Of a stretch of 64,000 nucleotides of DNA, positions 12,427 to 24,011 are shown piece by piece (positions within the stretch are counted from its first letter, which is position 1; each line of letters opens with the position of its first letter). A program made the translations under genes and the position numbers. The notes under the pieces were generated by a model. That model had not been told where the DNA came from, did no database searches, and saw only the letters and a list, made by a program, of their open reading frames with translations. The stretch comes from Sarocladium kiliense (taxonomy: Eukaryota > Ascomycota > Sordariomycetes > Hypocreales > Sarocladiaceae). The stretch covers positions 3,658,001 to 3,722,000 of the forward strand of contig JAUZTG010000029.1 of assembly GCA_030734395.1 (NCBI GenBank), written 5' to 3'.

Positions 12427-13045
12427 AGGCGTGACCTATTTTTTGGCGACAGCTTCGAGGTCCCACAGTGGTGACGCGCGGTATGGTGCCAGGGCTGCAG
12501 ATGGGGAGGTAATGGTATGGTAATTCTGAGGGATTGGATGAGACGAGCAAAGCCTGGAGCTTAGAGAGCTGCTAAGGGGTCTCTTTTTTTCTCTCTCACT
12601 TTTGCACGGACGGGCCGGGACAAGCTTGTGAGTTTGGGCCTGTGGCGTAGATGACGCGATGTACATGAAGCTTGGGTGTGTCTCGCTTGCAATTGAAAGT
12701 CAATTGTGTCTGCGCTGGTACCTCGTTGCTGTGCATTGGTTTCTTACGGTACAGTCACTATACACTCGTCACTCTCAAAATACAGTTCCAATACTATGCC
12801 ATCCTCTGTATTAGCAACAGCTTGACAATGCACAGCTTCACATCTGAATCATCACCACGAACCTGCATGATATCCTGCATCCAAATCCCCTCCGTCTCCA
12901 TAGCTACCGCCTGTCTTCCCCTCAATTCCCCCATCTGCCCCCATCCGCGACCCCTCTGATCCCTGTCCCCTGGCCCAATACCGGATCCACTCCACCGAAA
13001 AATACCCGAGCCTCGGTCATTTATCGGCGTCTTGCCTCTGTTTCC

Positions 13046-13064
13046 GGGGGGGGGGGGGGGGGGG
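13046..13064 (+). repeat. Poly-G homopolymer (19 nt)
   Basis: Nineteen consecutive G residues, preceded by TTTCC and followed by TGTCAG. Such a run is prone to length error in sequencing and to slippage in vivo. Confidence 0.95.
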
Positions 13065-13723
13065 TGTCAGTTTGTCAATGCGCTGCAGCGTCGCGAATGC
13101 AACAGCAGAAGCGAGAGATGCGACTAGACCAACAGAGTTGCGACGCATCTGCCGGCACCTACAAGATCTTCGGTTCAACGACGGATCATCATTTTTGGCC
13201 TCCGATGTTCCTGTGACTTCGTGTATCCGTCCATCTTGACCTCTGTTACATGATGCACCAATTTAGCTAGTAGGCTTAGCCTTGCCAATGCTAATGGCTG
13301 AGGAATCGCAGATCGCGGGGTGCCGTAACCTCGAGAGTCGGGAAGCGTTGCCAGCATCCATCCACCTCCCCTGCCGGCCACTTCTCTACAACAACTTGCG
13401 TGCTTCACGCTTGCTCCGCAACACGGCCGACCTAAGCGGGACTTCTTGACACAGAATCCCCTCATTAATCGTCCTTCCCCCAGCATCTGTCCAATTTGTT
13501 CTCTCTCTTCATTCACGCTGCCAAATAAAAGGGCAGACTCTCGACCCTAGCCCACTATCAACGTCGTCATAGCTCGCGTGCTTTATCTTCTTTGCATCTC
13601 TCCCTCGGCAACGCACCAATTGATCGGCCAGGCGCCAATTGATTCATACAAAACGTACTGAGCGATCGAACGGAACATAGAGCTGTTTCTATACAAGCGA
13701 TTGAATACTTGCTCACAACCACC

Positions 13724-14608
13724 ATGAGTAACGGACAAGCGCGAAATGGCCTCCTCGGCGACGAGCGCCAACCTTTGCTCGGCAACAACAAGCCAGCATC
13801 TGAGTCCCTCACACGGCGCTTCCGGAAGCACATGACGGCCGAGACGTCGCGATCATGGGCTGACCTCGTCCTTTTGCTATGCTACGTCGTCACCGGCCTG
13901 CTCGACAGCGCATCTACCCAAGTTTGGGGGGCTTTCGTCTCCATGCAGACAGGTAAATTGCCCCAGCATGCTAACCTACACATCTATAACCATGATGCTG
14001 ATTCAAGCACAGGCAACACCGTTTACGTCGGTCTCGGCCTCGCGTCCGTCATCTACCCGCCTGTTATGACCCGTCTCTACCGCTCCGGTATCTCCCTCAT
14101 CTCCTTCTGCGTCGGCTCCTTCTTCTTCGCCCGTTTCCACCGGTACTTCTCCCCCAAGCGCCGCTGGGTACTCTGCGTCTCCTTCAGCGCCCAACTCCTT
14201 CTCACCGTCGCCGCCGCCCTCATCGTAACCTTCACACCCGCCCCGACCTCTCCAGAGTCAACCAACTGGACTGTCCTCGTCCCTCTTGCGCTGGTAGCCT
14301 TCCAGAGCTGTGGACAGGCTGTGACGAGTCGGGCGTTGAAGTACAATGCGTTGACGAGTGTGGTTCTGACGAGTATCTACTGCGATTTGTTCTCGGATCA
14401 GCAGCTGTTTGCGCTGGATAACGTGGAGAGGAACAGGAGGGCTGGGGCGCCGGTGCTGTTGTTGATTGGAGCGGTGGCCGGTGGTGTGTTCTCACACAGT
14501 TCGGTGGGCATTGCTGGGGCGTTGTGGACAGCGGCGATTATCAAGGCTTTCATGGTTGTTGCTTGGTTCTTCTGGCCCGCTGAGGAAGAGGAAGAGGCGC
14601 AGGTCTAG
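13724..14608 (+). CDS. DUF1275 (YoaK-like) membrane protein
   Basis: Two exons, 13724-13952 and 14013-14608, 274 residues. The 60-nt intron has donor GTAAAT, branch GCTAAC and acceptor CACAG. Splicing restores the family hallmark FVSMQTGNTVYVGLGLA. I start at the ATG in CACC-ATG-AGT; an in-frame frame continues five codons upstream without a stronger start. After a polar 45-residue N-terminus come about six hydrophobic segments, among them LLLCYVVTGLLDSAS, GISLISFCVGSFFFARF, LLLTVAAALIVTF and IIKAFMVVAWFFW, followed by an acidic tail EEEEEAQV. DUF1275 proteins are small multi-spanning membrane proteins of bacteria and fungi whose role is unknown. The intron is a multiple of three and stop-free, so retention would give a 20-residue insertion in the conserved motif. 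Confidence 0.92.
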   Translation: MSNGQARNGLLGDERQPLLGNNKPASESLTRRFRKHMTAETSRSWADLVLLLCYVVTGLLDSASTQVWGAFVSMQTGKLPQHANLHIYNHDADSSTGNTVYVGLGLASVIYPPVMTRLYRSGISLISFCVGSFFFARFHRYFSPKRRWVLCVSFSAQLLLTVAAALIVTFTPAPTSPESTNWTVLVPLALVAFQSCGQAVTSRALKYNALTSVVLTSIYCDLFSDQQLFALDNVERNRRAGAPVLLLIGAVAGGVFSHSSVGIAGALWTAAIIKAFMVVAWFFWPAEEEEEAQV

Positions 14609-17046
14609 GCATCACAATATTACACGGAGGGGCATACACGAAGAGATGCTTCTGGAAAGGGGCGTCAACATTGGACGTGCCGGAGAAGTGACAATCTGGC
14701 GTCATCTGAGAGGTAGGGTCAACATAGGCTCGCCAACAATTCCATCATTTGTAACTACATATGAGTATGCAGGATGAATACATCATCAGCATCTGCCTGC
14801 ATCACTTGTCTCCTTTTGTTTCACCAAGATAGGCCAAGATACGGTCGGAACCCGACTCGGATATTTCGCAACAAGGTGACAATTGAGTACGTCGGCGGAA
14901 TGATGTCTATCAGAAGTGTTTTCAGGTTATCAAGAAGCATATTCTGCAGTTTCGAACCACAATCCGATGGCGTTCATCTAGGGTACTTCGTGATGTATAT
15001 CACGATTAGTGGTTACCTTCACATGTTCCACACATCAACTGGATGGAGCTCACCTCCGGCCGTGACCATTTCCTTGGTCCGGGACGTAGGTAGTCGAGCC
15101 AAGCTTTTAAGACATATGTCAAGCATGCTATCACATCGTTCACAGACGCAGTGGACACCCAGATCTTGAAATTGCGAACGGATCTCGATGCGGCTCCATG
15201 CTCTGACCCAGGAACATTGCGTGTCACGGAGCTTGTCGTCCGGAATGCGGATATCCTGTTGCAGCTGGCGCCGCTTGCCACCCTATAGCATCATCAAAGG
15301 TTCAGATTTCACGGTGCAGCCGGCTGAGCAGGATGTCATGACGCAACCTGACAAATGCATCGGCTATACCACCACTAGGAAGCTGATAGTTGATCATAGT
15401 TGATCAGTGGTGAGAAGTATGATCATTCAGGACCACCCCCGTCATGCAAAACCAATAGTTCGGTCGATCTCACGGCTGAGGGCCTGCGGAGGTGCAGCAT
15501 CTTCGTTTCTTTTTGTACGAGACGCGCCTTGGTGTGGGTTTCTATCACACCAATGGAGATGTGCCGATCGGAGGGACGCGGCAGATGACGACAAGGCATC
15601 TGATGGACAACGTATTCTGACGAGGCCTCTGAAATGGAGGGTTGGATGAAGCCTGCTGACACGTGCTTCAACGGGGATAACAAGCCTGTTTGCTGACTGT
15701 TTGCTGAGAAATGAAACCTGAGGGATGAGACCATGGAATGTAGATGGATCAAGCTCGGGCCATGTGGTGTCTTCGAGGCTGAAGGCGTTATGAGCTCATG
15801 GCTGGATCTCAAAGCACCCAAAAGGGGTGTGGATGTGTTATGATGAAACAATGTCTGGGAACGCATAGAGCCACGCTTTCGCAACGGGCTTGGTCAAGTT
15901 CCTTTGTGCTGCCCGTACTTTACGTTAGATAATGTTTGATAGACGGAGCTGCATCAGTGACGCCGGTGACGGTGATGGTGGGCACTTGGCGGCCGGGGCA
16001 CATATTGGACTTGGTCTAGTGCTGCAGGGCCTCGCGACGTCACTGGCTCATCTGAGGACACGAGAAGTGAGAGCGTTTCGCGGCTTAGGTCGAGGAGTGC
16101 TTTGGGATGTTTGCAGAGAGGGAAATGATGCTCGGGATGATCCGATGTGGTAATCAAATGAGAGTTGCAGGACCAGGTGAAGTGTTGACAAGAGCGACCA
16201 CGAAAACGACGGCGATCACGACTCATAGCATCAGCATCTTGAAAAGCCACTTCATGCCCAGCTAAGGTAGTAATTTGAACAGCTGAAACAATCACAGGTG
16301 CTTGTCAATCAATTGCTACGACGTTGAAGCCAGACAGGCAGAGAACGGCTCGCTTAGGTGGGAGGGACCGTGGGCTGTGATTGGCGGAGGGGCAGTAAAC
16401 AGGGATCGCAGGAGGGTCGCGGGGTGACGTCAGGTGCGTCATAGGGACGGTACTTGCCATGCGCACAGAAGTTTGACCAATGGAGGATGTACCCGGTCTG
16501 GGCCCTGTCTGCAACAGCCTGCAGCCCAAGCAGTCCAAGCTTCGATCCCGGGCTCCTTCCCCCAGCTGGCCGCATCACTCACCCTCCAGACTGGCGCCCG
16601 GATCGACAGCGCTGCCCATGATTCTGGCTGGACTCCAGTCTTGACCCCAGCCGCAGTGGTAGAGTGTTAATCTCGTCGACCGGCGACATCATCGTCGTTT
16701 TCGGTCGCGTCAAGCTCAGGCAAGGCATGGCACCAGCCACACCTTGGTCCCCGCTTTGGTGACTTCATTCCTGTGTCCACCCATGATCCCAGCGCGCGGC
16801 AACCTTGGGAACGCCCTCTCACCTAGATTGCTCCTGGCAGGCAAACTAAGGCGCCTGAAGCACCTCATTCCAAGCCGTTGAATCCTGTCAAAGACGCCTC
16901 GATCCGGTTCTAGCCCTTGGACTGTGGCCCCGGCCTGCAGCAAAGCGTGCAAGTCCCCTGTAAACCTAGTTTCCTGTCTCCAGCAGCGGCCACCTGGCGC
17001 TTTTAGTGCTGTGCTTTGGGCGGGACACTAAGGTCGACTTGGCTCT
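14609..17046. other. Intergenic, no gene recognised
   Basis: A 2.4 kb stretch between the DUF1275 gene and the leader of the kinase gene. Scattered frames of up to 150 codons on both strands show no domain or splice structure. No tRNA was recognised. Confidence 0.5.
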
Positions 17047-18094
17047 GTGCCAGTGACGGACGGGACGGACGGTGCTGCAAATAACCTCACTGCTCTGCGC
17101 CAGGCACCACCTCCCCTCCCTCTCACGGGACCTCACCGTCACAGCTTTGTTCTCCGTAAATTATTGCTTGCCTGCTCACCAACCACGATCATCAAGCATC
17201 ATTATTCTCGTCCAAACCGGGAACCGTCCCGCCCCGTGACTCTCGTGACAGCATCCCATTATCTTCTTCCCCGTGACAGCCGCGATTCCCTATCCTCAAT
17301 CCACCCTCATCTGCACCAAATCCAAAACCCACACTTTCTCTGGCTTCGACTTTCTCTTCTGCCAACATCCGCCACCACCCGCATCCGTCTGCTTCCTGTT
17401 GCTTTCTCCCTTTCACGACCCGAACCGACGACACGGATAGATACCTCTTTTCATTGTCTTCACCTCCAGCCTCGTTCCTCGACAAACATCATCTTGCCGA
17501 TCCATCACCACCCTCAGCAACTACTTTTCTTCCTTGAAAGTCAACACGCGCAGCACTGCCCGGTCCTCGTTAAACCCCGCACCCCGGTCGCCTTGGAATT
17601 CAACCATCCTCTTCCCACCTTTTGGCCCTCTTTCTGCCCACCTACTCTTCTAGCTGCCCCTGCACCCGCAGCTGCACCGCACGCGTCTGGGCCCTGCACC
17701 TCCGGAGCCCGGTTTCGAATCCACCGGCCGCCTGGAAACCTGCCCTCGGTGACGACAGTCAGCAACCACCATCTTCGGCAACAACGTCGACTGCCTGCTC
17801 CGACTCGACGCACCACCACCACCACCAGCCTCAAACGCTTAAACTCTGATTTGCTCCCATTCTTTTGCTGCCAGACCGTCCTACTCAAAATTCGACTGTG
17901 TTTGTCTCGTCTCACGTCCATTTCGAACACAGCGTCCAATTTTCGCGCGAGGGGCGCATCCGCTGCACTACCTCCGGCCGAGACACACAAACATTCTTAC
18001 TCCCCGCCAGCGCCTCGACTGATCCCTCACCACGACCACAAACCACTATCTTCCTTCGCAGCCTCGTCGCCTGTGAGCGACCTCATTCGTAACC
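17047..18094 (+). promoter_or_regulatory. Pyrimidine-rich leader of the Rck2/Srk1-like kinase gene
   Basis: About 1 kb of C- and CT-rich sequence directly upstream of the kinase ATG. One frame (17047-18117) stays open for 356 codons and runs past the kinase start in another frame. Its conceptual product is dominated by Pro, Ser, Thr, His and Arg, as expected from a CT/CA-rich leader rather than a folded protein. I interpret it as a long 5' untranslated region plus promoter. Confidence 0.5.
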
Positions 18095-20756
18095 ATGTCG
18101 ACGATACAGCAGCTTAAGAACTTCATTCGTCATGGTATGTACCTTTCTTACAACCTAATGCCGGTGCTTACCTGAGCAACTCGTTCCCCTCCTGCGGTAT
18201 GACGGCATCACCCGTGCAGCCCCAGGGATGGTGGACGACGTCCATCGCCGTCTCAGCCCCCGATCTGATCTGTTTCTGCACCCATGTCGCTCATGTCATT
18301 TGTGTCTTACTTCCCATGGGCTGACTCCGGTATACCCATACATACCAGAGTCCCTGTTGTCTGCTGCACACATATGCACTACTCATATCTCCCCCTTGTG
18401 TCACCCACTCGTCCACCACCAACTTACTAACCCGCGTCACCGCTAGGCAAGCAAGCGCGAGTCACAAACCTTAATGAGGAGTCCTCTTCGCGGAAGAATG
18501 ACATCTCTCCCCCTCAAGCACCTCAACCAGTCCAGCAAAAAGAGATGCCTGCTTCCGAGCCTGCCTTCGGCCATGCGGCTCTCGCCCAAGATGCTGCTAA
18601 TGTAGGCGCCTACTCTCAAGCCCCTGGCGATGGCCACAATAGAGCCGCTCAAGCCGGTCACGCCGCTGCTCACAACGCCGAGGCTGCTCAGCATATCCCT
18701 CCCAAGTCCAAGAGCAAGCGTGTCGACGAGGCGAATCTCGCCAAGCTCGTTGCCGAGGAGAACGCCAGTCGAAGCAAGTTTCCTCGCTACCCGGGCCTCG
18801 AACGATGGGAACTGCTCGAGAAGATGGGCGATGGCGCTTTTAGCAACGTCTACAGGGCCCGCGATACCCAAGGCCAGTATGGCGAGGTTGGTATCAAGGT
18901 CGTTCGCAAGTACGAGATGAACAGTATGCAGGTATGTGCCTTCTGGGTTGTGCTCGTCAACGCTTCCCTCTCTTTTGTTGTCAGATCATCAGGCTTTGTA
19001 TCACTGCTTTCTTGTCATCAATTCCCCCACAACACTTGCACGTCCTGGTCTCTTTCCATCCTCACACTGCTTGCCCGCTTCGACGTTTTCACTTTACCAA
19101 CCAGTGAGGGGGCCCCGGCCCTCTTTGTAGGGAAACAAGCACCTTCATCCGGATTTTAAGAAGGTCCCGAAAGCTGCAGAGGTGCGAGAAACTCTTTCTT
19201 TCCGTCTTCACCGAAACATCGGTTTCGACTTTGCACTGGGCCATCCCTGACTTTGTCTGCGTTTTTCTTGATTTGTATTCTTTGCCACGGGGATGGCCTT
19301 GCAATCATTCATCCGTGCGGCGGGAGACTGACCTGCCATCCTTAGCGTTCCAACATTCTCAAGGAGGTGCAAATCATGCGCCAACTCGATCACCCCAATA
19401 TCATCAAGCTTGTCGACTTCTCCGAATCCAGGCAATACTACTACATCGTGCTGGAGTTGGCACCTGGTGGTGAACTGTTTCACCAGATCGTCCGCCTTAC
19501 CTACTTCAGCGAGGAGCTCTCAAGACATGTCATCGTGCAGGTGGCCAAAGCTTTAGAGTATCTCCACGAAGAGAAGGGTGTCGTTCATCGGTATGTGAAT
19601 CCTCCAGCTCTCAGCCATCCATACCTAGTGCGACATGCTACCTGCAGTCGTGGCGCTGTGGTGTTATCTAGTAACTTGGACACCTCGCTGACACGACCAC
19701 AGCGACATCAAGCCTGAGAATATTCTCTTCAACCCCATCCCCTTCGTCCCATCTAAGGTGCCCAAGCCCAAGCAGCCCGGTGATGAGGATAAGGTGGATG
19801 AGGGTGAGTTCATCCACGGTCAGGGCGCCGGCGGCATCGGCGTAATCAAGATTGCTGATTTTGGTCTCTCCAAAATCGTGTGGGACAACCAGACAATGAC
19901 ACCCTGCGGTACTGTCGGTTACACAGCACCTGAGATTGTCAAGGATGAGCGTTACTCCAAGTCAGTCGACATGTGGGCCCTTGGCTGCGTGTTGTACACA
20001 CTGCTGTGCGGTTTCCCGCCGTTCTATGACGAGAGCATTGAAGTGCTCACGGAGAAGGTCGCCAAGGGACAGTTTACGTTCCTGTCTCCCTGGTGGGACG
20101 ATATCTCCAAGTCAGCGCAAGATCTCATCTCACATCTCCTGACAGTCGATCCTGAGAAGAGGTTCACTATCACTGAGTTCCTTGCTCACCCCTGGATCGC
20201 CGGCAATGGCCCGACTCCTCGTGATGAAAAGAAGAAGCCCGAAGCTATGCTTCGTGCATTTGACGCTTCGAAGTTCGAGGAGAGCGGCAAGCGTTACGAC
20301 TTCCGCTCGCCTGGCGCTGTTAACCTTCGTGAGGTCTTCGATGTCGGTTATGCTGTCCACCGACAGGAAGAAGAGGGCAAGCGGAGAGCGCAGGTTGGGG
20401 CCAAGGCCGGTGGCGGTCGCAACCTCGGAGGCGTCAGCGAAGAGTCGGAGGACGATGGTGATCGGATGCAAATCGATCAGCAGGCGCCTGCCAACTCTCA
20501 ACAACCAGCCGGTACCCACGCCCTCGAGCAGAGCATGCGCAAGGCTAATATTCGCGATCAAGAAAATGGACGAGGCCGAGAGCGTGAGCGCGCTGCCAAC
20601 GAGAAGGGATATGGTCAACACTCAGCTGCTGTCACCGCCGCAGCCCGCCAGCAGGTCCGGGACAGGAACCGACAGAAGGGCGCTTTCGAGCTCAACCTCG
20701 ACAATGCTACCCTGCTTGGCAAGCGTGGCAAGAAGATCCCTGGCATCGGTGCTTAG
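18095..20756 (+). CDS. Rck2/Srk1-type MAPK-activated Ser/Thr kinase
   Basis: Four exons: 18095-18134, 18447-18931, 19346-19590, 19703-20756; 607 residues. Introns are long for this window (312, 414 and 112 nt); the first has a TTACTAAC branch site. The N-terminus STIQQLKNFIRHGKQA precedes a low-complexity linker. The kinase domain runs from about residue 135: glycine loop KMGDGAFSNVYRA, VAIK-type lysine GIKVVRK, HRDIKPENILF split by intron 3, DFGLSKIVW, and GTVGYTAPEIVKDE. The insertion between the catalytic loop and DFG (FNPIPFVPSKVPK...GGGIGV-like) is characteristic of yeast Rck1/Rck2 and fission-yeast Srk1. These are substrates of the Hog1/Sty1 stress MAPK acting in oxidative and osmotic stress. 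The charged C-terminal tail ends LDNATLLGKRGKKIPGIGA and probably holds MAPK docking. Confidence 0.9.
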
Positions 20757-22171
20757 GACCACCATGCTGCGGGGGACGACAGCAGCGTTTCCACAAGTCT
20801 GGGAAAGCTGGCACTCGACGGTGCTACAGCATCGACGACGCCAGTACAAACACCACCCTCAGTTCTCTGCCGATCAGCTGGGGAGCTGCCGCCATGACCA
20901 TGACGGTTACCGTTTCGGTGATTCGGCTTTCACACGTTTGTCATCTTAGCGACCATTTCCTTTGACCTTGCCTTTGCCTCTCGGTGATGCCTTCCGGACA
21001 TTGTTGAGGGGTGCTAGGCGTAACGAACACATCTTTGGCGCAATGGAGTTCGTTGGCACAAGCCATTGGCCCTGGTTTTCGAGACCACTATATCAGCTCC
21101 TCCAGACGACTTGGAGCTTTTCACTTTCGTTCTACCTGTCTTACGACTCAACTCATGATAGAGTGCCAAGAGATATATCCGTTGGAGAGTGTTGTCCGCT
21201 GTGCATGTACAGTAGAGGAATACACATGATGAGATGGCAGGAGGAGATGGATGGCATTATACAAGTGTTTTCTTTGGTATTGTAGTGTTTGCTACGGGAA
21301 CCCCGGCGTTGGGGGCACGATTGGACTTAGCTTTCTTGGTGTCGATGGCTTTACGAGAGGCATGGATGTCATGAAGCAGGGGCTGAATGGAAAAATATGT
21401 TGAAACCTATGTTCGCGCCACTCATCGTGATGTGTGTGATGGTATGAACTTCCGAAGGAAATGCGATTGGGCAGGAGCGAAGCGAGGCAATGGTCACGCT
21501 ATTCTGATTTTACATCAGGATTTGTATTGTGCAAAGTTTTGCGCGTGCTATCCTTCCCCCTGTCTTCAGTGATGGATCGCCTATACGCGGTGTTGCCAAT
21601 GCGGTGCGTATGCAGTGTCGGCTCAGGTGATGCTCTGCACCCGCCACCGATGAGGCAGCGCAGGAGCAGGTACGCTGGCGAACATCAGAGGTTGAGCCGC
21701 TTGCTTTCACGTGGGCCTCAGAGAAGAATCAGATTAGGTGATGGACATTTGATTTCAAGTGCCTAGCAACTGATGTGTGAAGCTCGATTTCATGCGCGCC
21801 AAATATTTGATGGTGACCTTGGGAGATCATGTTTCTGAGCCGCTACTGCTATCCATGCAGATCATTGAACGCCAAACTCCGGAATGGATTGAGATGAGGG
21901 ATTGAAGATGAGGGTCCGCGTGCTGATGTGTGAAGTGTTGGCCAGTGATGGCCTGGACTCTCAAGAGTCGAGTCTTTAGAAGAAGTGCATATAGTTTTCT
22001 TTTCACGACAAGTATAAAAATTTCCTTTTCATAAAAAAAAAGCAAGCAAAAATTAGGTCCACTCGCTGAAAAGCGAAACACTGCTATTGTTGCAGCCAGG
22101 GTTGGCAAGCGCGAGATGTTTCGGTGGTTGGTGTTCGTCTTTCATGTTGCCAACACACTTCGAGGTGTGTT
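20757..22171. other. Convergent 3' flank region, no gene recognised
   Basis: It lies between two convergent genes. It holds their 3' untranslated regions, including an A-rich stretch around 22020-22060 that could carry 3'-end signals for the minus-strand gene. Short frames only. Confidence 0.5.
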
Positions 22172-23331
22172 TTACTCGATCAAATGGACTGGATTCGACT
22201 GAGGCTCGGAGACGGCCGCGGGATGGTGCCCGGGCACTATAATCACCAGGTTCGGGAAGAGGAGCTTTCGCAGTGTATACTGCAGAGCCAAGCATGCCTT
22301 CACCGGCCAGTGAGGGTCCCGCGGGATGGAGAGCTCCTCATAATAGGACCCTCCAATTGTCACAGATCCGATTTTGATGTTAGCCCGCGAGGCCCTGACA
22401 TCCTTGACTGTTGTACCCTTGATTGAGTTCATGATGTCTTGGATGTACATGAGTTCCTTGAGGCTCTGTTTATACATGTCCGTGTATTCAAGAGCCTTCA
22501 CGCGGAGGTGCTCATGAGCGATGTTGAGATCGTCCTGGGCGTTCTCCAAGAGGCGTTTCTTTCTGATGCGATCTGCCCGGGTAGCACGCACATTGTTCTT
22601 GGCAGCATCAATATCTTCGTCACTGCCAATGTCCATCGCCCTGTGACCGACTGCTTTGGCCATTTCATGACGCTCTACAGCATCCGTATATGTTTTGTAC
22701 AGGCATGCGGTGGTGTCAGCGAGATTGTCGCGACTCTTCACTAGCTCCTGCAATCTGCGACGCACGATCCGCAGATTCGGCTGCTCGAGCATGAATTCAC
22801 GCAGCTTGTTCAAGATCTCCTGCTCTTGCTGCTGCGTGGCATGGCGAGTGTTGCTGACGAGCGCCATGTTGACGTCTTCGGGGTTCATGTTGTCCGCCAT
22901 GGATTGCTTGTCGTATTTGAGGCAGAGAATAACCTGATGTGGCATTGGTAAGCAAGCATTGTTGTAGTGAAACGAAAGTCTGGAATATATGGTTCACCTT
23001 GGAGAGTTTGCAACGCGAATCTTGGAGTTGAAAGAGTGGTCGAGGCGTTCTCACGAAATCTCTTGCGATGGTAAGTTGTGAGTCTGGATCAGTCTCAAGC
23101 TTGACACCTAAAATCCAGGTGGTGATACTTTGTGGTTTTCGAAGATTCTCAGGTTCGAAGTGTAACTGAGGATGAGCAGAGAGCGGTCTGGAAATGGGAA
23201 GAAGTAACCCTGATCACCAATACCTTGAGTTCAGTGAAGATTGTGATGTGTACGAGGAAGAAATGGAGATGAGAAGAGGCAAACCTGAGCTTTGCTTTAC
23301 AGCTGATCTGGTGAGTAAGATATGATGGCAT
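22172..23331 (-). CDS. Hypothetical charged, helix-rich protein A
   Basis: Not recognised. I read three exons, 23331-23224, 23165-22998 and 22933-22172, all joined in phase 0, giving 345 residues. Introns are 58 and 64 nt. The middle exon is clearly coding: ITTWILGVKLETDPDSQL continues through LQDSRCKLSK into VILCLKYDKQSM. The C-terminal two thirds is charged and helix-prone (about residues 120-270: QEQEILNKLREFMLEQPN, RRRLQELVKSRDNLADT, RKKRLLENAQDDLNIA), likely coiled coil. A non-helical end, ending NPVHLIE, follows. The first exon and its ATG are the least certain; a shorter model could begin at the ATG at 22900 (MADNMNPED). It lies 218 bp downstream of a second coiled-coil gene on the same strand. 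No localisation signal is obvious. Confidence 0.55.
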
Positions 23332-23549
23332 TCGATTAAGATAGTTAAGGAGGCTGTGGGTGCGTGTTGACAAAGCCAAATCAGGGCAGGATAGGGAGAG
23401 GAGCCAGGTGAAGCTTTCACAGTGCAGTGCATTCGGGCTCACGATCTTGCATTCATCTCATAGTGACCGCCACCCTTCTCTACCTCAGTGCTCAACTATC
23501 CATGACCAGCAAACAGTGTCTCCAATCTATTTCGTTCAGATGATGTTGA

Positions 23550-24011
23550 TCAGTTGGAGCTCTTAGGAGGACCCTCTGCCTGCTCGAGAGGCTCGGTCTC
23601 GGATTTCTTGACCTCCTCATCAGGCTCTGGCTTCCTAGCACCATCTCCGTAAATCGATTGACGAGTGTACCCCGAAACTATGCAATTCAGCTCATCCGTG
23701 TACCTCCGCAGCTCCTCCTTCATGATCGAGATGCAATGCTTGCGCGTCTCTTCGGTTTCCTTGGCGATGCGAGCGAGACGAGGCATCAGCTCCTCGTGGA
23801 GCGGCATAAGGATGGAGACGCCTTCGAAGCAGCAATCCATGCGATTTTCGCCGGCCGAAGAGGCGAATTGAGACAGGGCACACCTCAGTTGGTTGATCTC
23901 ATCGTCAACCTCACCGATAGTGCCGTTCAATTGGGAAACCAGGTCGCAGTACTTCTCGAAAACCTCTTGCTTTTCGCTGAGCACATTATGGTGCTCTGCC
24001 ATCATCTTCAT
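23550..24011 (-). CDS. Hypothetical coiled-coil protein B
   Basis: Not recognised. 153 residues, starting at the ATG at 24011 (MKMMAEHHNVLSEKQEVF). The frame is open upstream as far as a likely acceptor at 24070, but it has no earlier ATG and meets a stop across the preceding exon. The protein is acidic to neutral and strongly helix-forming from residues 1 to about 115, with heptad-like spacing (YCDLVSQLNGTIGEVDDEIN, ARIAKETEETRKHCISIMK). A short charged tail EPDEEVKKSETEPLEQAE follows. There are two adjacent Cys near the middle (MDCCFEG). It lies just upstream of gene A on the same strand and shares its overall build. The leader seems to contain two introns and three very short upstream frames, suggesting low or regulated translation. 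Confidence 0.6.
   Translation of the reverse strand: MKMMAEHHNVLSEKQEVFEKYCDLVSQLNGTIGEVDDEINQLRCALSQFASSAGENRMDCCFEGVSILMPLHEELMPRLARIAKETEETRKHCISIMKEELRRYTDELNCIVSGYTRQSIYGDGARKPEPDEEVKKSETEPLEQAEGPPKSSN

Larger units (their letters stand above)
12311..13723. other. Divergent promoter region between oxalate decarboxylase and DUF1275 genes
   Basis: Both flanking genes read away from this 1.4 kb. It includes a 19-nt guanine run at 13046-13064. No coding sequence is supported. Confidence 0.55.

Noticed and set aside
17047..18117. 356-residue plus-strand protein
   Set aside because: Composition reflects CT/CA-rich leader DNA; no domain; it overlaps the well-supported kinase start in another frame.
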